DNA of 64,000 nt, from positions 89,436,000 to 89,499,999 of the forward strand of contig NC_090034.1 in assembly GCF_037176765.1 (NCBI RefSeq), read 5' to 3'. Origin of the DNA: Anolis sagrei (taxonomy: Eukaryota > Chordata > Lepidosauria > Squamata > Anolidae). Below, one piece after another: positions 38,191 through 47,320 of the stretch. Made by a program: the position numbers and the translations under genes. Within the stretch, counting starts at the first letter, position 1. Each line of letters opens with the position of its first letter. A model generated the notes under the pieces. That model had not been told where the DNA came from, searched no databases, and worked only from the letters and a program-made list of their open reading frames with translations.

Positions 38191-41100
38191 AAGTGAAGGT
38201 AAAGGTTTCCCCTTGACATTAAGTCTAGCTGTGCCCAACTCTGGGGGATGCTGCTCATCTCCATTTCTAAGCCGAAGAGCTGGTATTGTCCGTAGACAAC
38301 TCCAAGGTCATGTAGCCAGCATGACTGCATGTAGTACCATTGCATTCCTGCCTGAGGAATGCAATGGTACTCCATTTTTTCGAACTGCTAGGTTGGCAGA
38401 AACTGGGTCTAACAGCAGGAGCGCACCCCACTCCGCAGATGCAAACTGCCAACCTTTCGGGCAGCAATTTTAGCTCAGCGGTTTAACCTGCTACACCACC
38501 AGGGGGCACTGATCATTATTACATTTACATAATTTTACTCTATTATCGCTACAATTATTATTTGACTTTATTATTACTGTTATTATTATATTTCCATTAT
38601 TTTACTCTATTATTTTTATTATATTTATTATTTTACTCTATTACTGTTATTACTACATTTCCATTATTTTACTCTATTATTATTTTTATTACATTTATTA
38701 TTTTACTCTATTATTATTTTTATTATTTTTATTATTTTACTCTATTTATTACTGTTATTACTACATTTCCATTATTTTACTCTATTATTATTTTTTATTA
38801 CATTTATTATTTTACTCTATTATTATTGGAAAAAGACATAAGCACATTTACATTGAAGAAGGTTAGAATAATGGCTTAATCAGAGTTGGACAGTCTTATC
38901 TTAAATTACAGTTTTATGTAAATATTCAAAAACATTTAACCTACTGATGCCTCAATTGATGTAATTTAATTGGTATCTATTTTTATTTTGAAGCTTACCA
39001 GTAGCTGCTGCATTTTCCACCCTTGGCTTATACTCAAGTCAATACATTTTCTCAGGTTTTTTTGTGGTAAAATTAGGTGCCTCGGCTTATATTCGGGTCA
39101 GTTTATACCCAAGTATATACAGTAACCCAGAATATCCAGGCAGAAAATCCCACAATATCTGCTTTAAACTGGGTTATCTGAGTTCACACTGCCATATATT
39201 CCAGTTCAAAGCAGATAATGTGGAATTTTATTCAACTGCGTGGAAAGGGCCTCTGCCAGCACTTCTTAAGGCATGGTATTGAGGACTGATCCCTACTAAT
39301 CATGAGATTTATCTATGGAGAAGCTTCATAACAATCGGCCGAGAATCTGGACCACTGTGCTATTGGTCCCACCATTTTCCTCATTCACAGAAAGCCACAT
39401 GCACACTGGAAATAGCGATTAAGACACAAGCTCTCGAGGACATGATCAGTGGGTGGCGCAAGTTTAACAAACCAAATTCTAAAACAAATTCTGTGAAAAT
39501 ATAATTTGGACATGCTGTCAAGTAGAATTACCAATATTCCCGTCCAGTACGATGCCTTAAGAATAACGTAAATCTCATAGTCTGTATCAGTGGCATCCAT
39601 CACAATTGCAAAAACTATCCCAATAATTCCTGTGAGTATCTGGGTAATCTGAAAGGAGAGAATTGAACAAGTTGGTTTAGGTTAAACAACATGGTATGTG
39701 AAGGATAAACACCAATGAATTAAGAGCATCTATATAAATAAAAATGTAATGTTCGTTTGTGGGATTAACATAACTCAAAAACCACTGGGCGAAATGACAC
39801 CAAATTTGGACACAATACACCTATCAGGCCAACAAGTGACCATCACTCATAAAAACACTGTAAAACACAGCAGAAGAGACTTAAGAAGCCAAAAAACAAA
39901 AAATACATTACAACGCATGTGCAAAACCACAAATATACACATATACACAAATATATGCACACACAAAATACATATACACAGACTGGGCCACAGTAACGTG
40001 TGGCAGGGCACAGATCATCAATAATATAAATGTCAGATTAATATTAAAAAAGATTGAATTGTCGAAGGCTTTCATGGCTGGAATCACTGGGTTGCTGTGC
40101 GTTTTTCGGGCTGCATGGCAATGTTTCAGTAGTATGGAATATGGCCGTACAGCCTGAAAAACTCACAGCAACCCATTAAAAAGACTGAATACATAGAGTT
40201 TGTTATTGCGGAGATGATGATTTTGTTTCGCTTAACTTCTAGTCTATTTGTCCACCAAACCCAAGGTGGCATATATGGCTCTTCCACATTATTCTCACAA
40301 CATTACAAAGCAGATTAGACAGGCAGTGTAATCCCAAAGTCACTCAATGTGTTTATGGTTCCATGCACCCACACCTTCCAAGTTTCAGCCTCAACACTGC
40401 TCCACAATATTGTCCTCTTCCGTTGTTTGTGATAAATAGATAGAGAAGACCAAACTAAACAAGACTTGAATGTTTTTTTTCTCGTGTCAGGAGTGACTTG
40501 AGAAACTGCAAGTCGCTTCTGGTGTGAGAGAATTGGCCGTCTGCAAGGACGTTGCCCAAGGGATGCCCGGATGTTTTGCCATCCTGTGGGAGGCTTCTCT
40601 CATGTCCCTGCATGAGAAGCTGGAGCTGACAGATGGGAGTTTGATCTGTTCTCCCTGGATCCAAACCGCTGACCTACTGGTCAGCAGTCCTGCCGGCACA
40701 ACAGTTTAACCCATTGCACCAAGACTTGAAATGCACTACTGACTCTAAAGTGCAATTTCTTCCTTAGGCCAACAGCCATGGTTGTGGTGGAATGCATAGT
40801 CTGGGGGATTTTGACAAATGGAAGGATTTCGTCCACTGTCATAACTTCAATGAAAGGTAAACAATGTAACAGTATAGCTCTGAAGTCACACTCAAAACTC
40901 CCTTATATCTATCATATGCATGCACACTTATACATGGGTAGTCTTGGCAACTGCAAATCATGTTATTGATTCTGAAACATTTTTAGCCGTGGTCTCCAAA
41001 TGGTCTTAAATTCTGTTCAAGATAGGAAACTTGCTTATTCCTTATATTATTATAGGTCACCTTTGTACCTAGTGTTGAGACTAGGTTCTGTACGGTTGTT

Positions 41101-41834
41101 CTTAAGTTGAATTTGTATGTAAGTTGGAACAGGTGCATTTTTAAGTGTAACTCCAGCCATACATACATATACATACATACATACATACATGAGCTCCTCC
41201 CCCCGCACCAACTGCTGCTCTGGAATCAGAAGGAAGAGAGGGGGGCCAGGAATATAGTTCCAAATTGTCTCCTGTGCTATGCTAATAATATAATATAATA
41301 TAATATAATATAATATAATATAATATAATATAATATATACCATTATAATATATTGTATATAAATATAATATTTATAATATTATAATGTAATACAATATAA
41401 TGCCAATAATAATAATAATAATAATAATATTATATTATAATTATATCTTATAGTAATATATAATACTGATATGGTGCTATGCTAATAATGTTGCATGTAT
41501 GTATATCTTGTAAGCCGCTCTGAGTCTCCTTCGGGGTGAGAAGGGCGGCATATAAATGTTGTAAATAAATAAATAAATAAATCTGTTGTTATTCATTCTT
41601 CTATTACAAAACCACTCAGCTGCCTAAAAAGAACCCTGAAAACATTTCTTGTCTTGAAAGACGTGCATAGTGCTCACAGAATAATTCACACATAATGTTT
41701 CTTATACGGGTACTTACCCCTAGGACAAGTGGTTCTCCCAAATAGAACTTCTTCAATGGTCGCGGCAAGGAAGATTTTGTCTCATGGCTTGAGGAAGGAT
41801 TGGACAGCTGGGGCAAGACTGGCATTGTATCCAT
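32111..41834 (-). CDS. MS4A-family four-pass membrane protein (six coding exons)
   Basis: Exons, in order of translation: 41834-41718, 39648-39532, 37892-37836, 35146-34979, 33680-33561 and 32191-32111. They join in phase 0 to a 219-residue protein. The cytoplasmic N-terminus (MDTMPVLPQL...KKFYLGEPLVLG) runs into TM1 (GITQILTGIIGIVFAIVM), TM2 (YWTGILYIISGSLSVAA), TM3 (VVGAVTAGVGIILLCISLIF), an outer loop with C134 and C146, TM4 (YGILAVLLVFAILECCIAI), the GCKTVC segment, and a short tail. The KFLG..LG-TQIL, YIISGSL and GC signatures, the size and the exon layout fit the MS4A (CD20-like) family. Such proteins act in membrane signalling or ion flux. Which MS4A member it is cannot be said. Confidence 0.9.
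32285..32460 (-). repeat. LINE 3' tail
   Basis: On the plus strand: (CAA)n, then TATTCTGCCCTATCTCCCCA and AGGGACTTAGGGAGG, the reversed LINE tail. Confidence 0.6.
32461..32775 (+). repeat. AT-rich repeat with (TTA)n
   Basis: A fourth AT-rich block of the type at 1, 41 and 59 kb, with (ATT)n at 32622-32672. Confidence 0.6.
32790..33055 (+). repeat. tRNA-derived SINE, second family
   Basis: The head GAGCCCTCAGTGGTGCAGTG contains the A box. Box B reads GGTTTGAATCC. The end is GCAGTTTCTCAAGTCGCTCC with TGACACA, passing into (CA)n. Confidence 0.85.
33120..33436 (-). repeat. Sauria SINE
   Basis: The tail GTTTCCCCTGACATTAAG is at the left, the body CTCCAAGGTCATGTGGCCAG, and an eroded head near 33430. 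Confidence 0.9.
33561..33680 (-). CDS. MS4A exon, TM4
   Basis: It encodes NTRYGILAVLLVFAILECCI, AISTAAFGCKTVCRDAYTET. The acceptor is TATGTTTTATTGGCAG, the donor GTAATA. Confidence 0.9.
33823..34721 (+). mobile_element. Mariner element, internally deleted
   Basis: The terminal inverted repeats match for over 30 bases (TGAGGGTTGAATGAAAAGTA and its inverse), flanked by TA. The transposase N-terminus with helix-turn-helix is present (MRLKQCAVIEFLTAEGITPK, then VDVNTVSRWASKFK, then LTQREISSIICISQERVGHI). The C-terminus appears in another frame (PPYSPDLAPSDFNLFP). About 400 bp between them, including the first catalytic Asp region, is missing. It sits in the intron between MS4A TM3 and TM4. Confidence 0.92.
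34979..35146 (-). CDS. MS4A exon, TM3 and outer loop
   Basis: It encodes VKGMLGMNVVGAVTAGVGII, LLCISLIFDRRYYYYGCDFS, ESEADIKECANKMIYH. A run of four tyrosines precedes the first loop cysteine. The donor is GTAAGT. Confidence 0.9.
35200..35699 (-). mobile_element. CR1 LINE 3' end
   Basis: The minus frame encodes [39 protein letters not shown] and [20 protein letters not shown]. The copy is broken at 35699 by an L2 insertion. Confidence 0.9.
35703..36425 (-). mobile_element. L2-type LINE 3' end
   Basis: The minus frame 35933-36460 encodes LQLVQWAAARLLTGVAYREH, LHWLPVHLRAQFKVLVLTYK and MRDRAFSAVAPRLCNTLP. The tail at 35703-35790 is (TTTA)n with CTATACCGCTTTTCTCACCC. It has inserted in the CR1 copy next to it. 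Confidence 0.9.
36426..37119. other. Unassigned stretch
   Basis: No exon or repeat that I can name, apart from a possible short old fragment. Confidence 0.4.
37120..37481 (+). mobile_element. Possible hAT fragment of the TAGGCTTGGG group
   Basis: The right end CAACCAAGCCTA fits the TIR, and AACGAATTGATTTGG and AGTTTCGGAAAGTTTCG fit the interior style. No left TIR or duplication is seen, so the call is tentative. Confidence 0.4.
37641..37712 (+). repeat. CR1 3' terminal fragment
   Basis: TTGGACTGGGTGGCCCATGT, then GGTCTCTTCCAACTCTATTC: the last 70 bases of CR1, right next to MS4A exon TM2. Confidence 0.7.
37836..37892 (-). CDS. MS4A exon, TM2
   Basis: A 57-base exon, YIISGSLSVAAARNPKMSL, between TCTCCTAG and GTAAGT. 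YIISGSL is the most typical MS4A motif. Confidence 0.9.
38028..39122 (+). mobile_element. TIR element with CTGTGTATACTC ends
   Basis: The ends CTGTGTATACTCAAGTATAA and TTATACCCAAGTATATACAG are inverted, and TA is duplicated on either side (38026, 39123). The outer element reads through across them (CCATA-TAACCC). The interior has two inverse CTCGGCTTATACTCGAGTC-like blocks and an ATT-rich middle (38510-38825). The TA duplication suggests a Tc1/mariner or similar class. Confidence 0.7.
38192..38508 (-). repeat. Sauria SINE
   Basis: The tail GTTTCCCCTTGACATTAAG is at the left and the head end ACCACCAGGGGGC at the right. It has a duplicated GAATGCAATGGTAC segment in the middle. Confidence 0.85.
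39532..39648 (-). CDS. MS4A exon, TM1
   Basis: It encodes ITQILTGIIGIVFAIVMD, then ATDTDYEIYVILKASYWTGI and L. The acceptor is CTCTCCTTTCAG, the donor GTAATT. Confidence 0.88.
39730..40013 (+). mobile_element. Non-autonomous Helitron
   Basis: It starts TCTATATAAATAAAAATG and has the GGGCCACAGTAACGTGTGGC hairpin near the end (39986-40005). The terminal CTAG is degenerate. It lies 80 bases 5' (minus sense) of MS4A exon TM1. Confidence 0.8.
40062..40175. mobile_element. Penelope-like palindrome
   Basis: GTCGAAGGCTTTCATGGCTG and GGGTTGCTGTGCGTTTTTCG are followed by their inverse (GCCTGAAAAACTCACAGCAA). Confidence 0.7.
40475..40725 (-). repeat. tRNA-derived SINE, second family
   Basis: TCAGGAGTGACTTGAGAAAC at the left is the reversed 3' end. 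The head at about 40720 reads GGTGCAATGGGTTAAACTG on the minus strand. Confidence 0.85.
41280..41585 (+). repeat. AT-rich interspersed repeat and LINE tail
   Basis: (TATAA)n from 41283, then the same AT-rich order as 1-232, then GTAAGCCGCTCTGAGTCTCC and AAATAAATAAAT. Confidence 0.7.
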
Positions 41835-41863
41835 GGTTGTGTTTGGAAGCAGGCTTCTTTTGT
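41718..41863 (-). CDS. MS4A exon with start codon
   Basis: The acceptor TTTTTCTGTTTTGCAAG precedes 29 bases of 5' UTR, then ACCATGG (start at 41834) and 39 codons, and the donor GTAAGT. This ATG was preferred to one 12 codons upstream because that lies across the acceptor and the Kozak context here is strong. A further 5' UTR exon must lie above 41863. Confidence 0.82.
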
Positions 41864-42045
41864 CTTGCAAAACAGAAAAATGTCCACTTTACAGGCGGAG
41901 TGGGGGGGGGGGGGATATCACTGTCATCTTTTGAAGGAACACCTTCCAAAGTCCTCAAGGCGCCTTCTGAATTAAGAAATGTGGAGTGTCCTCACTCTAT
42001 CCTTCTCCTGAATGACATGCTATTCTTTTCACACACACTGTATGA

Positions 42046-42645
42046 AAAGTGGCCTGCATCAATAGGAGTCTAGTGTCTAGATCCAGGGAAGTCAGGCTTC
42101 CCCTCTATTCTGCCTTGGTTAGACCACACCTGGAATATTGTGTCCAATTCTGGGCACCAAAATTGAAGAAAAATATTGACAAGCTGGAATGTGTCCGGAG
42201 GAGGGTGACTAAAATGATCAAGGATCTGGAGAACAAGCCCTATGAGGAGCGGTTTAAAGAGCTGGGCATGTTTAGCCTGAAGAAGAGAAGGCTGAGAGGA
42301 GACATGATAGCTATGTATAAATACATGAGAGGAAGTCATAGGGAGGAGGGAGCAAGCTTGTTTTCTGCTGCCCTGGAGACTAGGATGCAAAACAATGGCT
42401 TCAAACTACAGGAAAGAAGATTCCATCTGAACATTAAGAAGAACTTCCTGACCATGAGAGTCATTCAGCGGTGGAACTCTCTGCCCTGGAGTGTGGTGGA
42501 GGCTCCTTCTTTGGAAGCTTTTAAACAGAGGCTGGATGGCTATCTGTTGGGGGTGCTTTGAATGCAATTTTCCTGCTTCTTGGAGGGGGGTTGGACTGGA
42601 TGGCCCATGAGGTCTCTTCCAACTCTATGATTCTATTATTCTAAA
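42046..42645 (+). mobile_element. CR1 LINE 3' end, open frame
   Basis: A 170-codon frame (42049-42561) has ACINRSLVSRSREVRLPLYS, LECVRRRVTKMIKDLENKPY and [20 protein letters not shown]. The 3' tail is CTATGATTCTATTATTC. The copy is 5' truncated and young in appearance. Confidence 0.93.
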
Positions 42646-42654
42646 ACGAAGCAC

Positions 42655-43447
42655 AAAGTAGCCGCACGCAATAACATCCTGTGGAAACTTGCTGGCAGTG
42701 CATGGGGTGCAGACCCAAAATTAATAAGAACATCAGTCCTGGCCTTGACATACTCAACTTCTGAATATACCTGCCCTGTTTGGCACAAGTCTACCCACGG
42801 GAAGCAAGTGGACAAAGCATTAAATGAAACATGCAGAATAATCACAGGATGTCTTAAACCTACACCTGTTGGTAAACACTACAAGCTATCTGACATTGCC
42901 CCCATAACTATAAGAGATGTAAGGTTGAACACTGTGAAAACCATCCACTACCAGCCCCCTTCCATTAGACTCAAATCAAGAAAAAGCTTCATGAGAACCA
43001 CCACTCCTCTTAATGTTCCCCCAGCGACAGCAAGAGCATCCCTCTGAGCAACTAAACCAGGAAATCCCAATTGGATCCCCCCACCCACACACACACACAC
43101 ACACACATACACATGAGGGTCTGCCTCCAGGGGAAAACCAAGAATGATCAATTTGGAAGACCCTGAACAGGCTCAGAAGTGGAGTGGGCAGATCAAAAGA
43201 CAACCTGGCACAATGGCACTACCTAGAGGAATCCTCCAGCTTGTGCGACTGTGGAGCAGAACAGACAACTCCACATCTCTATGCTTGTCCACAATGTTCT
43301 GCCTCATGTACAACTATTTAAAGCTACAGACAATGTGGTCACCGTTGTCCATTCTTGGTCAAAAAAATATTTAGCCACTTGTGCTCATTTTATTTTTATC
43401 AGTTTTATACTTATTTATGCAATACCTTTGATATGAAATAAACAAAC
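42655..43447 (+). mobile_element. Non-LTR retrotransposon 3' part
   Basis: Frames here read ILTYSTSEYTCPVWHKSTH with [20 protein letters not shown], then after a (CA)n run LNRLRSGVG and C-DCGAEQTTPHLYA-C. This is a relative of the zinc-knuckle LINEs at 2.4, 24.4 and 57 kb. It ends in GATATGAAATAAACAAAC. Confidence 0.7.
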
Positions 43448-43874
43448 AGCCACAAAACAGGGAATCAGTTCAGCAGATACAGGATGACGAAGAAAACAAA
43501 ATGAGTACTTTTGAGAATTTTAGACAGACGGCTATGTATAAGATCAACAAGACTCTGAGCTACAGTCAATCTATTTGTATTGTGTTTATACTATAGAATA
43601 GCTGGAGAAACCAGGGGGAAATGATTACATGCTTGATCATACCGAGGTATAAATATTTAATATTATTCCTGTACCTCTGCATTTTGTAAAGTAAACAACA
43701 ATAATAAAAAAAGGAAACAGTTGTAATAAAAAAAAGTCTCATCCCCATTCTTAACTATGAGTTGTTTGCAAGTCAGATCTTTGTAACTCTGGGATTGTCT
43801 GTACGCAAGACTGAAAATAAATACAATCAAAATATAATGCATATTACTCAAAACAAGCTTGCGTGTATCTGCAT

Positions 43875-44010
43875 TCTAGTTACCTGTGAATTTATGACCC
43901 CACAAATGTTATAGGGTTTTCTTCTGTTGTTGGTGTTTCCTCATCCAAAACACTGCTTTGCTTCCAAGATCGTTCAGGATCTGATGCCTTTAAGGCATTC
44001 AGGCAGAGAA
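43875..44010 (-). repeat. 5S rRNA-like repeat, eroded
   Basis: GTTTCCTCATCCAAAACACT and TTGCTTCCAAGATCGTTCAG resemble the reverse of a 5S rRNA segment (CCCATCCAAGTACTAACC..., GCTTCCGAGATCAGACGAG). The same unit occurs better preserved at 53020-53580. Confidence 0.5.
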
Positions 44011-44394
44011 TCACTACACAAAACAGATTAAAACAGATTAAAGAAGAAAAAGGCATTCATTGTTAGCCTCATTTGAACTTTGTGTGGAAATTGCTAAAAT
44101 CACAGTGCATGATCCTGGGGGAAACCAACACTCACCTCTTATTTTCTGGAAAGTGCCACCCCAGTTAGTCCCCCAGCTTCATATACAGCAGTCCATAACG
44201 GAACAAGACATGTGGCTTATATTGCACAACTTCCTGGCACTCACTCCACACCCAATTCATGCGAAATGTGTCAAGCTCCACATTAAAAAAAAAATCCTTT
44301 CTAGCCTCTCAGTGGAAGCAGTATCAGTCCCTAATTAAACCACAATTTATGGACTTGGGCAAGAAAAAGGCTCTAAATAAAATAATTTAAATAA
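44011..44394. other. Unassigned stretch
   Basis: Nothing recognised between the 5S-like repeat and the LINE at 44395. Confidence 0.4.
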
Positions 44395-45140
44395 AAAAAT
44401 AAACGTACAAACCACTCTAAACACCTTTGCAGAAGCATACAAGAAGCTCTGCCTCTCACTGACCATCGAGAAAACCAAAGTGCTTTTCCAGAAATGCAGC
44501 TTAATGGTGTACCTTGGCAGCCACCTCTCCACAAAAGTCACATTGACACTGAAATACAGCACCTCCTGAGCTCTGCGAGTGCAGTTTTTTTTCCAAATGA
44601 AGCAAAAAGTGTTTGAGGACCGGGACATCTGTAGGGATACCAAGGTGCTTTTTTATAAAGCTATTGGGAAGTCAGGTGGACAAATGTCAGAGTGCTGGAA
44701 GAAGCAAAGACCATGAGCATTGAAGTGACGGTCCTCCGCCATCAACTCCGCTGGACTTGCCATGATGTCCAGATGCCCGATGACCACCGTCTCCCAAAGC
44801 AGTTGCTCTACTCCAACAGAATGTTGGTGGACAGGAAAAGAGATTTAAAGATAGGCTCAAAGCCAACCTTCAAAACTCTGGCATAGACACTGAGAACTGG
44901 GAAGCCCTGGCCCTTGACCGCTCCAGCTGGAGGTTAACTGTGACCAGCAGTGCTGTAGAATTTGAAGAGGCACGAATGGAGGACGAAAGAGAGAAATGTG
45001 CCAAGAGGTAGGCACATCAAGCCAAGCCGGACCGGGACTGCCTTCCACCTGGAAACCATTGCCCTCACTGTGGGAGAAGACGCAGGTCAAGAATAGGGCT
45101 TAACAGACACCTACAGACCCACCGTCAGTACACCAATCTT
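44395..45140 (+). mobile_element. Non-LTR retrotransposon RT C-terminal fragment
   Basis: Frames read NTFAEAYKKLCLSLTIEKTK (44408-44470), VYLGSHLSTKV, VFEDRDICRDTKVLFYKAIG and VLEEAKTMSIEVTVLRHQLR with WT (44690 on). This is the thumb region and tail of a LINE distinct from CR1 and L2. It has several frame breaks. Confidence 0.72.
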
Positions 45141-45141
45141 G

Positions 45142-45698
45142 GATAGAATCATAGAATTATAGAGTTGGAAGAGACCTCATGGGCCATCCAGTCCAACCCC
45201 CTGCCAAGAAGCAGAAAAACTGCATTCAAAGCACCCCCGACAGATGGCCATCCAACCTCCATTTGGAAGCCTCCAAAGGAGCCTTTGGGGTAGAGAGTTC
45301 CACTGCTGAACAGCTCTCACAGTCAGGAAGTTCTTCCTCATGTTCAGATGGAATCTCCTTTCTTGTAGTTTGAAGCCATTGTTTCGCGTCCTAGTCTCCA
45401 AGGAAACAGAAAGCAAGCTTGCTCCCTCCTCCCTACGACTTCCTTTCACATATTTATACATGGCTATCATGTCTCCTCTCAGCTTCTCTTTTTCAGGCTA
45501 AACATGCCCAGTTCTTTAAGCTGCTCCTCATAGGGCTTGTTCTCTAGACCCTTGATCATTTTAGTTGCCCTCCTCTGGAAACATTCCAGCTTGTCAATCT
45601 CTTTCTTCAATTGTGCTGCCCAGAATTGGACACAATATTCCAGGTGTGATCTAACCAAGGCAGAATAAAGGGGTAGCATGACTCCCCTGGATCTAGAC
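45142..45698 (-). mobile_element. CR1 LINE 3' end
   Basis: The minus frames give [40 protein letters not shown] and [20 protein letters not shown]. The 3' end lies at AGAGTTGGAAGAGACCTCAT (45158). A SPIN-type end abuts at 45699. Confidence 0.92.
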
Positions 45699-46336
45699 CA
45701 GTGTTTCTGAACCTGGGGATCGGGACTCTTGGGGGGGGGGGTCGCAAGGAGGTGTCTGAGGGGTCGCCAAAGACCATCAGAAAACCCAGTATTTTCTGTC
45801 ATGGGGGTTCTGTGTGGGAAGATTAGCCCAATTCTATTCTTGGTAGGGTTTGGAATGCTCTTTGTCTGTAGGTGAACTATAAATCCCAGCAATTACAACT
45901 TCCAAATATCAAGGTCTGTTTTCCCCAAGCTCCACCAGTGTTCATATTTGGACATATTGAGTATCCGTGCGAAGTTTGGTCCTGATCTATCATTGCTAGA
46001 GTCCTCAGTGCTCTTTAGATGTAGGTAAACTGCAACTCCAAAACTCAAGGTCCACGCTCACCAAACCCTTCCAGTATTTTCTGTTGGTCATGGGAATTCT
46101 GTGTGCCAAGTTTGGATCAATTCCATCTTTGGTGGAGTTCAGAATGCTCTTTGAAGGTAGGTTAGCTATAACTCCCAGCAACTACAACTCCCAAATGACA
46201 AAATCAAAAAAAAATTGAGTGATGATCACTCATTGGGTTGTTAGGTGTATTGTGTCCAAATTTGGTGTCAATTCATCCAATGGTTTTCAAGTTATGTTAA
46301 TCCCACAAACGAACATTACATTTTTATTTATATAGA
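45699..46336 (-). mobile_element. Chimeric repeat: SPIN-type 3' end joined to a Helitron 5' end
   Basis: The left limit is a SPIN-type TIR (CAGTGTTTCTGAACCTGGGG). The right limit is the Helitron start in reverse (ATTTTTATTTATATAGA). Between them lie the shared modules (TAAATCCCAGCAATTACAAC; AACTCCAAAACTCAAGGTC). Confidence 0.75.
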
Positions 46337-47320
46337 CTAACCGTCCACTGCCACGAGTATTTTTGTATATGTGTATTAATGTGGTTATGCACATGCATTG
46401 TAATGTTTGGGGTTTGGGGGGGGGGGGGTTTGTTTTGTTTTTTTGGCTTTTTAAGTCTCTTCCGCTGTGTTTTTCAGTGTTTTTATGAGTGATTATGGCA
46501 AAACCTTCCCTCCCTCTTTCTTTCTCTCCTTCCTTCCCTCCCTCTTTCCTTCCTTCCCTCTTTTTCTTTTCCTTCTTCTTTCCATTTTTCTTCCTTCCTT
46601 CTCTACCTGTTTCTTTCCTCCCTTTCTTTGCTCTTTGGTTCCATCCTTCCTTCTCCTTCCTTCCTTCCTTCCTTCTCTCCCTCCATTTCTCTCTTTTGTT
46701 CCTTCTCTCCTTCCCTCTCTTTCCTTCCTTCTTTCACTTTTTATTTCCTTCTATCCATCCTTCCTTCACTACCTCGTTCCTTCTCTCCTTTCCTTTCCTC
46801 TTTCTATCCCTCCTTCTCTCCTTCCTTTCTTCCTTCCTTCCCCCTTTCTGTGTATATGTGTTTTGTGTGTGTATATATGCATATGTGTGTGTGTGTATTT
46901 GTGTATGTATGTTTGTGTATATATGTGGTTTTGCGCATGTGTTATAATGTTTTTTTTTTGTTTTTTGGGTTTTAAGTCTCTTTTGCTGTGTTTTTCAATG
47001 TTTTTATGAGTGATGGACATTCGTTGGCCTGATAGGTGTATTGTGTCCAAATTTGGTGTCAATTCGTCGAGTGGTTTTTGAGTTCTATTAATTCCACAAA
47101 CGAACATTACATTAAGTTCTTGTGGGTTTTTTCGGGCTATATGGCCATGTTCTAGAGGCATTTCTCCTGACGTTTCACCTGCATCTATGGCAAGCATCCT
47201 CAGAGGTGAGGTCTGTTGGAACTGGGAAAAAGGGTTTATATATCTGTAGAATGACCAGGGTGAGACAAAGGACTTTTGTCAGTTGGGCTAGGTGTGACAT
47301 TACATTTTTATTTATATAGA
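46337..47320 (-). mobile_element. Helitron B of a head-to-tail array
   Basis: In reverse: the 3' end CTAACCGTCCACTGCC is at 46337 and the 5' end TTTATTTATATAGA at 47320. The interior has T/C-rich runs (TTCC)n at 46500-46850 and (TG)n, the inverse of the purine runs in the Helitron at 26003. A Penelope-like piece (47114-47296) lies in its 5' end. Confidence 0.82.
47114..47296 (+). mobile_element. Penelope-like insertion with 10-bp target duplication
   Basis: AAGTTCTTGTGGGTTTTTTC to TTGGGCTAGGTGTG, flanked by exact ACATTACATT copies (47104-47113 and 47297-47306), inside Helitron B. Confidence 0.85.

Larger units (their letters stand above)
38003..39255 (+). mobile_element. hAT-like element (GGCCCTTC ends) with two nested insertions
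   Basis: The outer ends CAGGGCCCTTCCACACAG and CTGCGTGGAAAGGGCCTCTG are inverted. The interior has AGTTCAAAGCAGATAATGTG. It holds the TIR element 38028-39122, which holds the Sauria SINE 38192-38508. Confidence 0.75.

Noticed and set aside
43566-43851. Hydrophobic open frames as MS4A-related exons
   Set aside because: They lack MS4A motifs and splice signals; A/T-rich DNA gives Phe/Tyr/Leu-rich frames by chance.
46467-47009. Open frame of 180 codons rich in Phe, Leu, Pro and Ser
   Set aside because: It is translation of (TTCC)n and (TTTC)n pyrimidine runs inside a Helitron, not a membrane protein.
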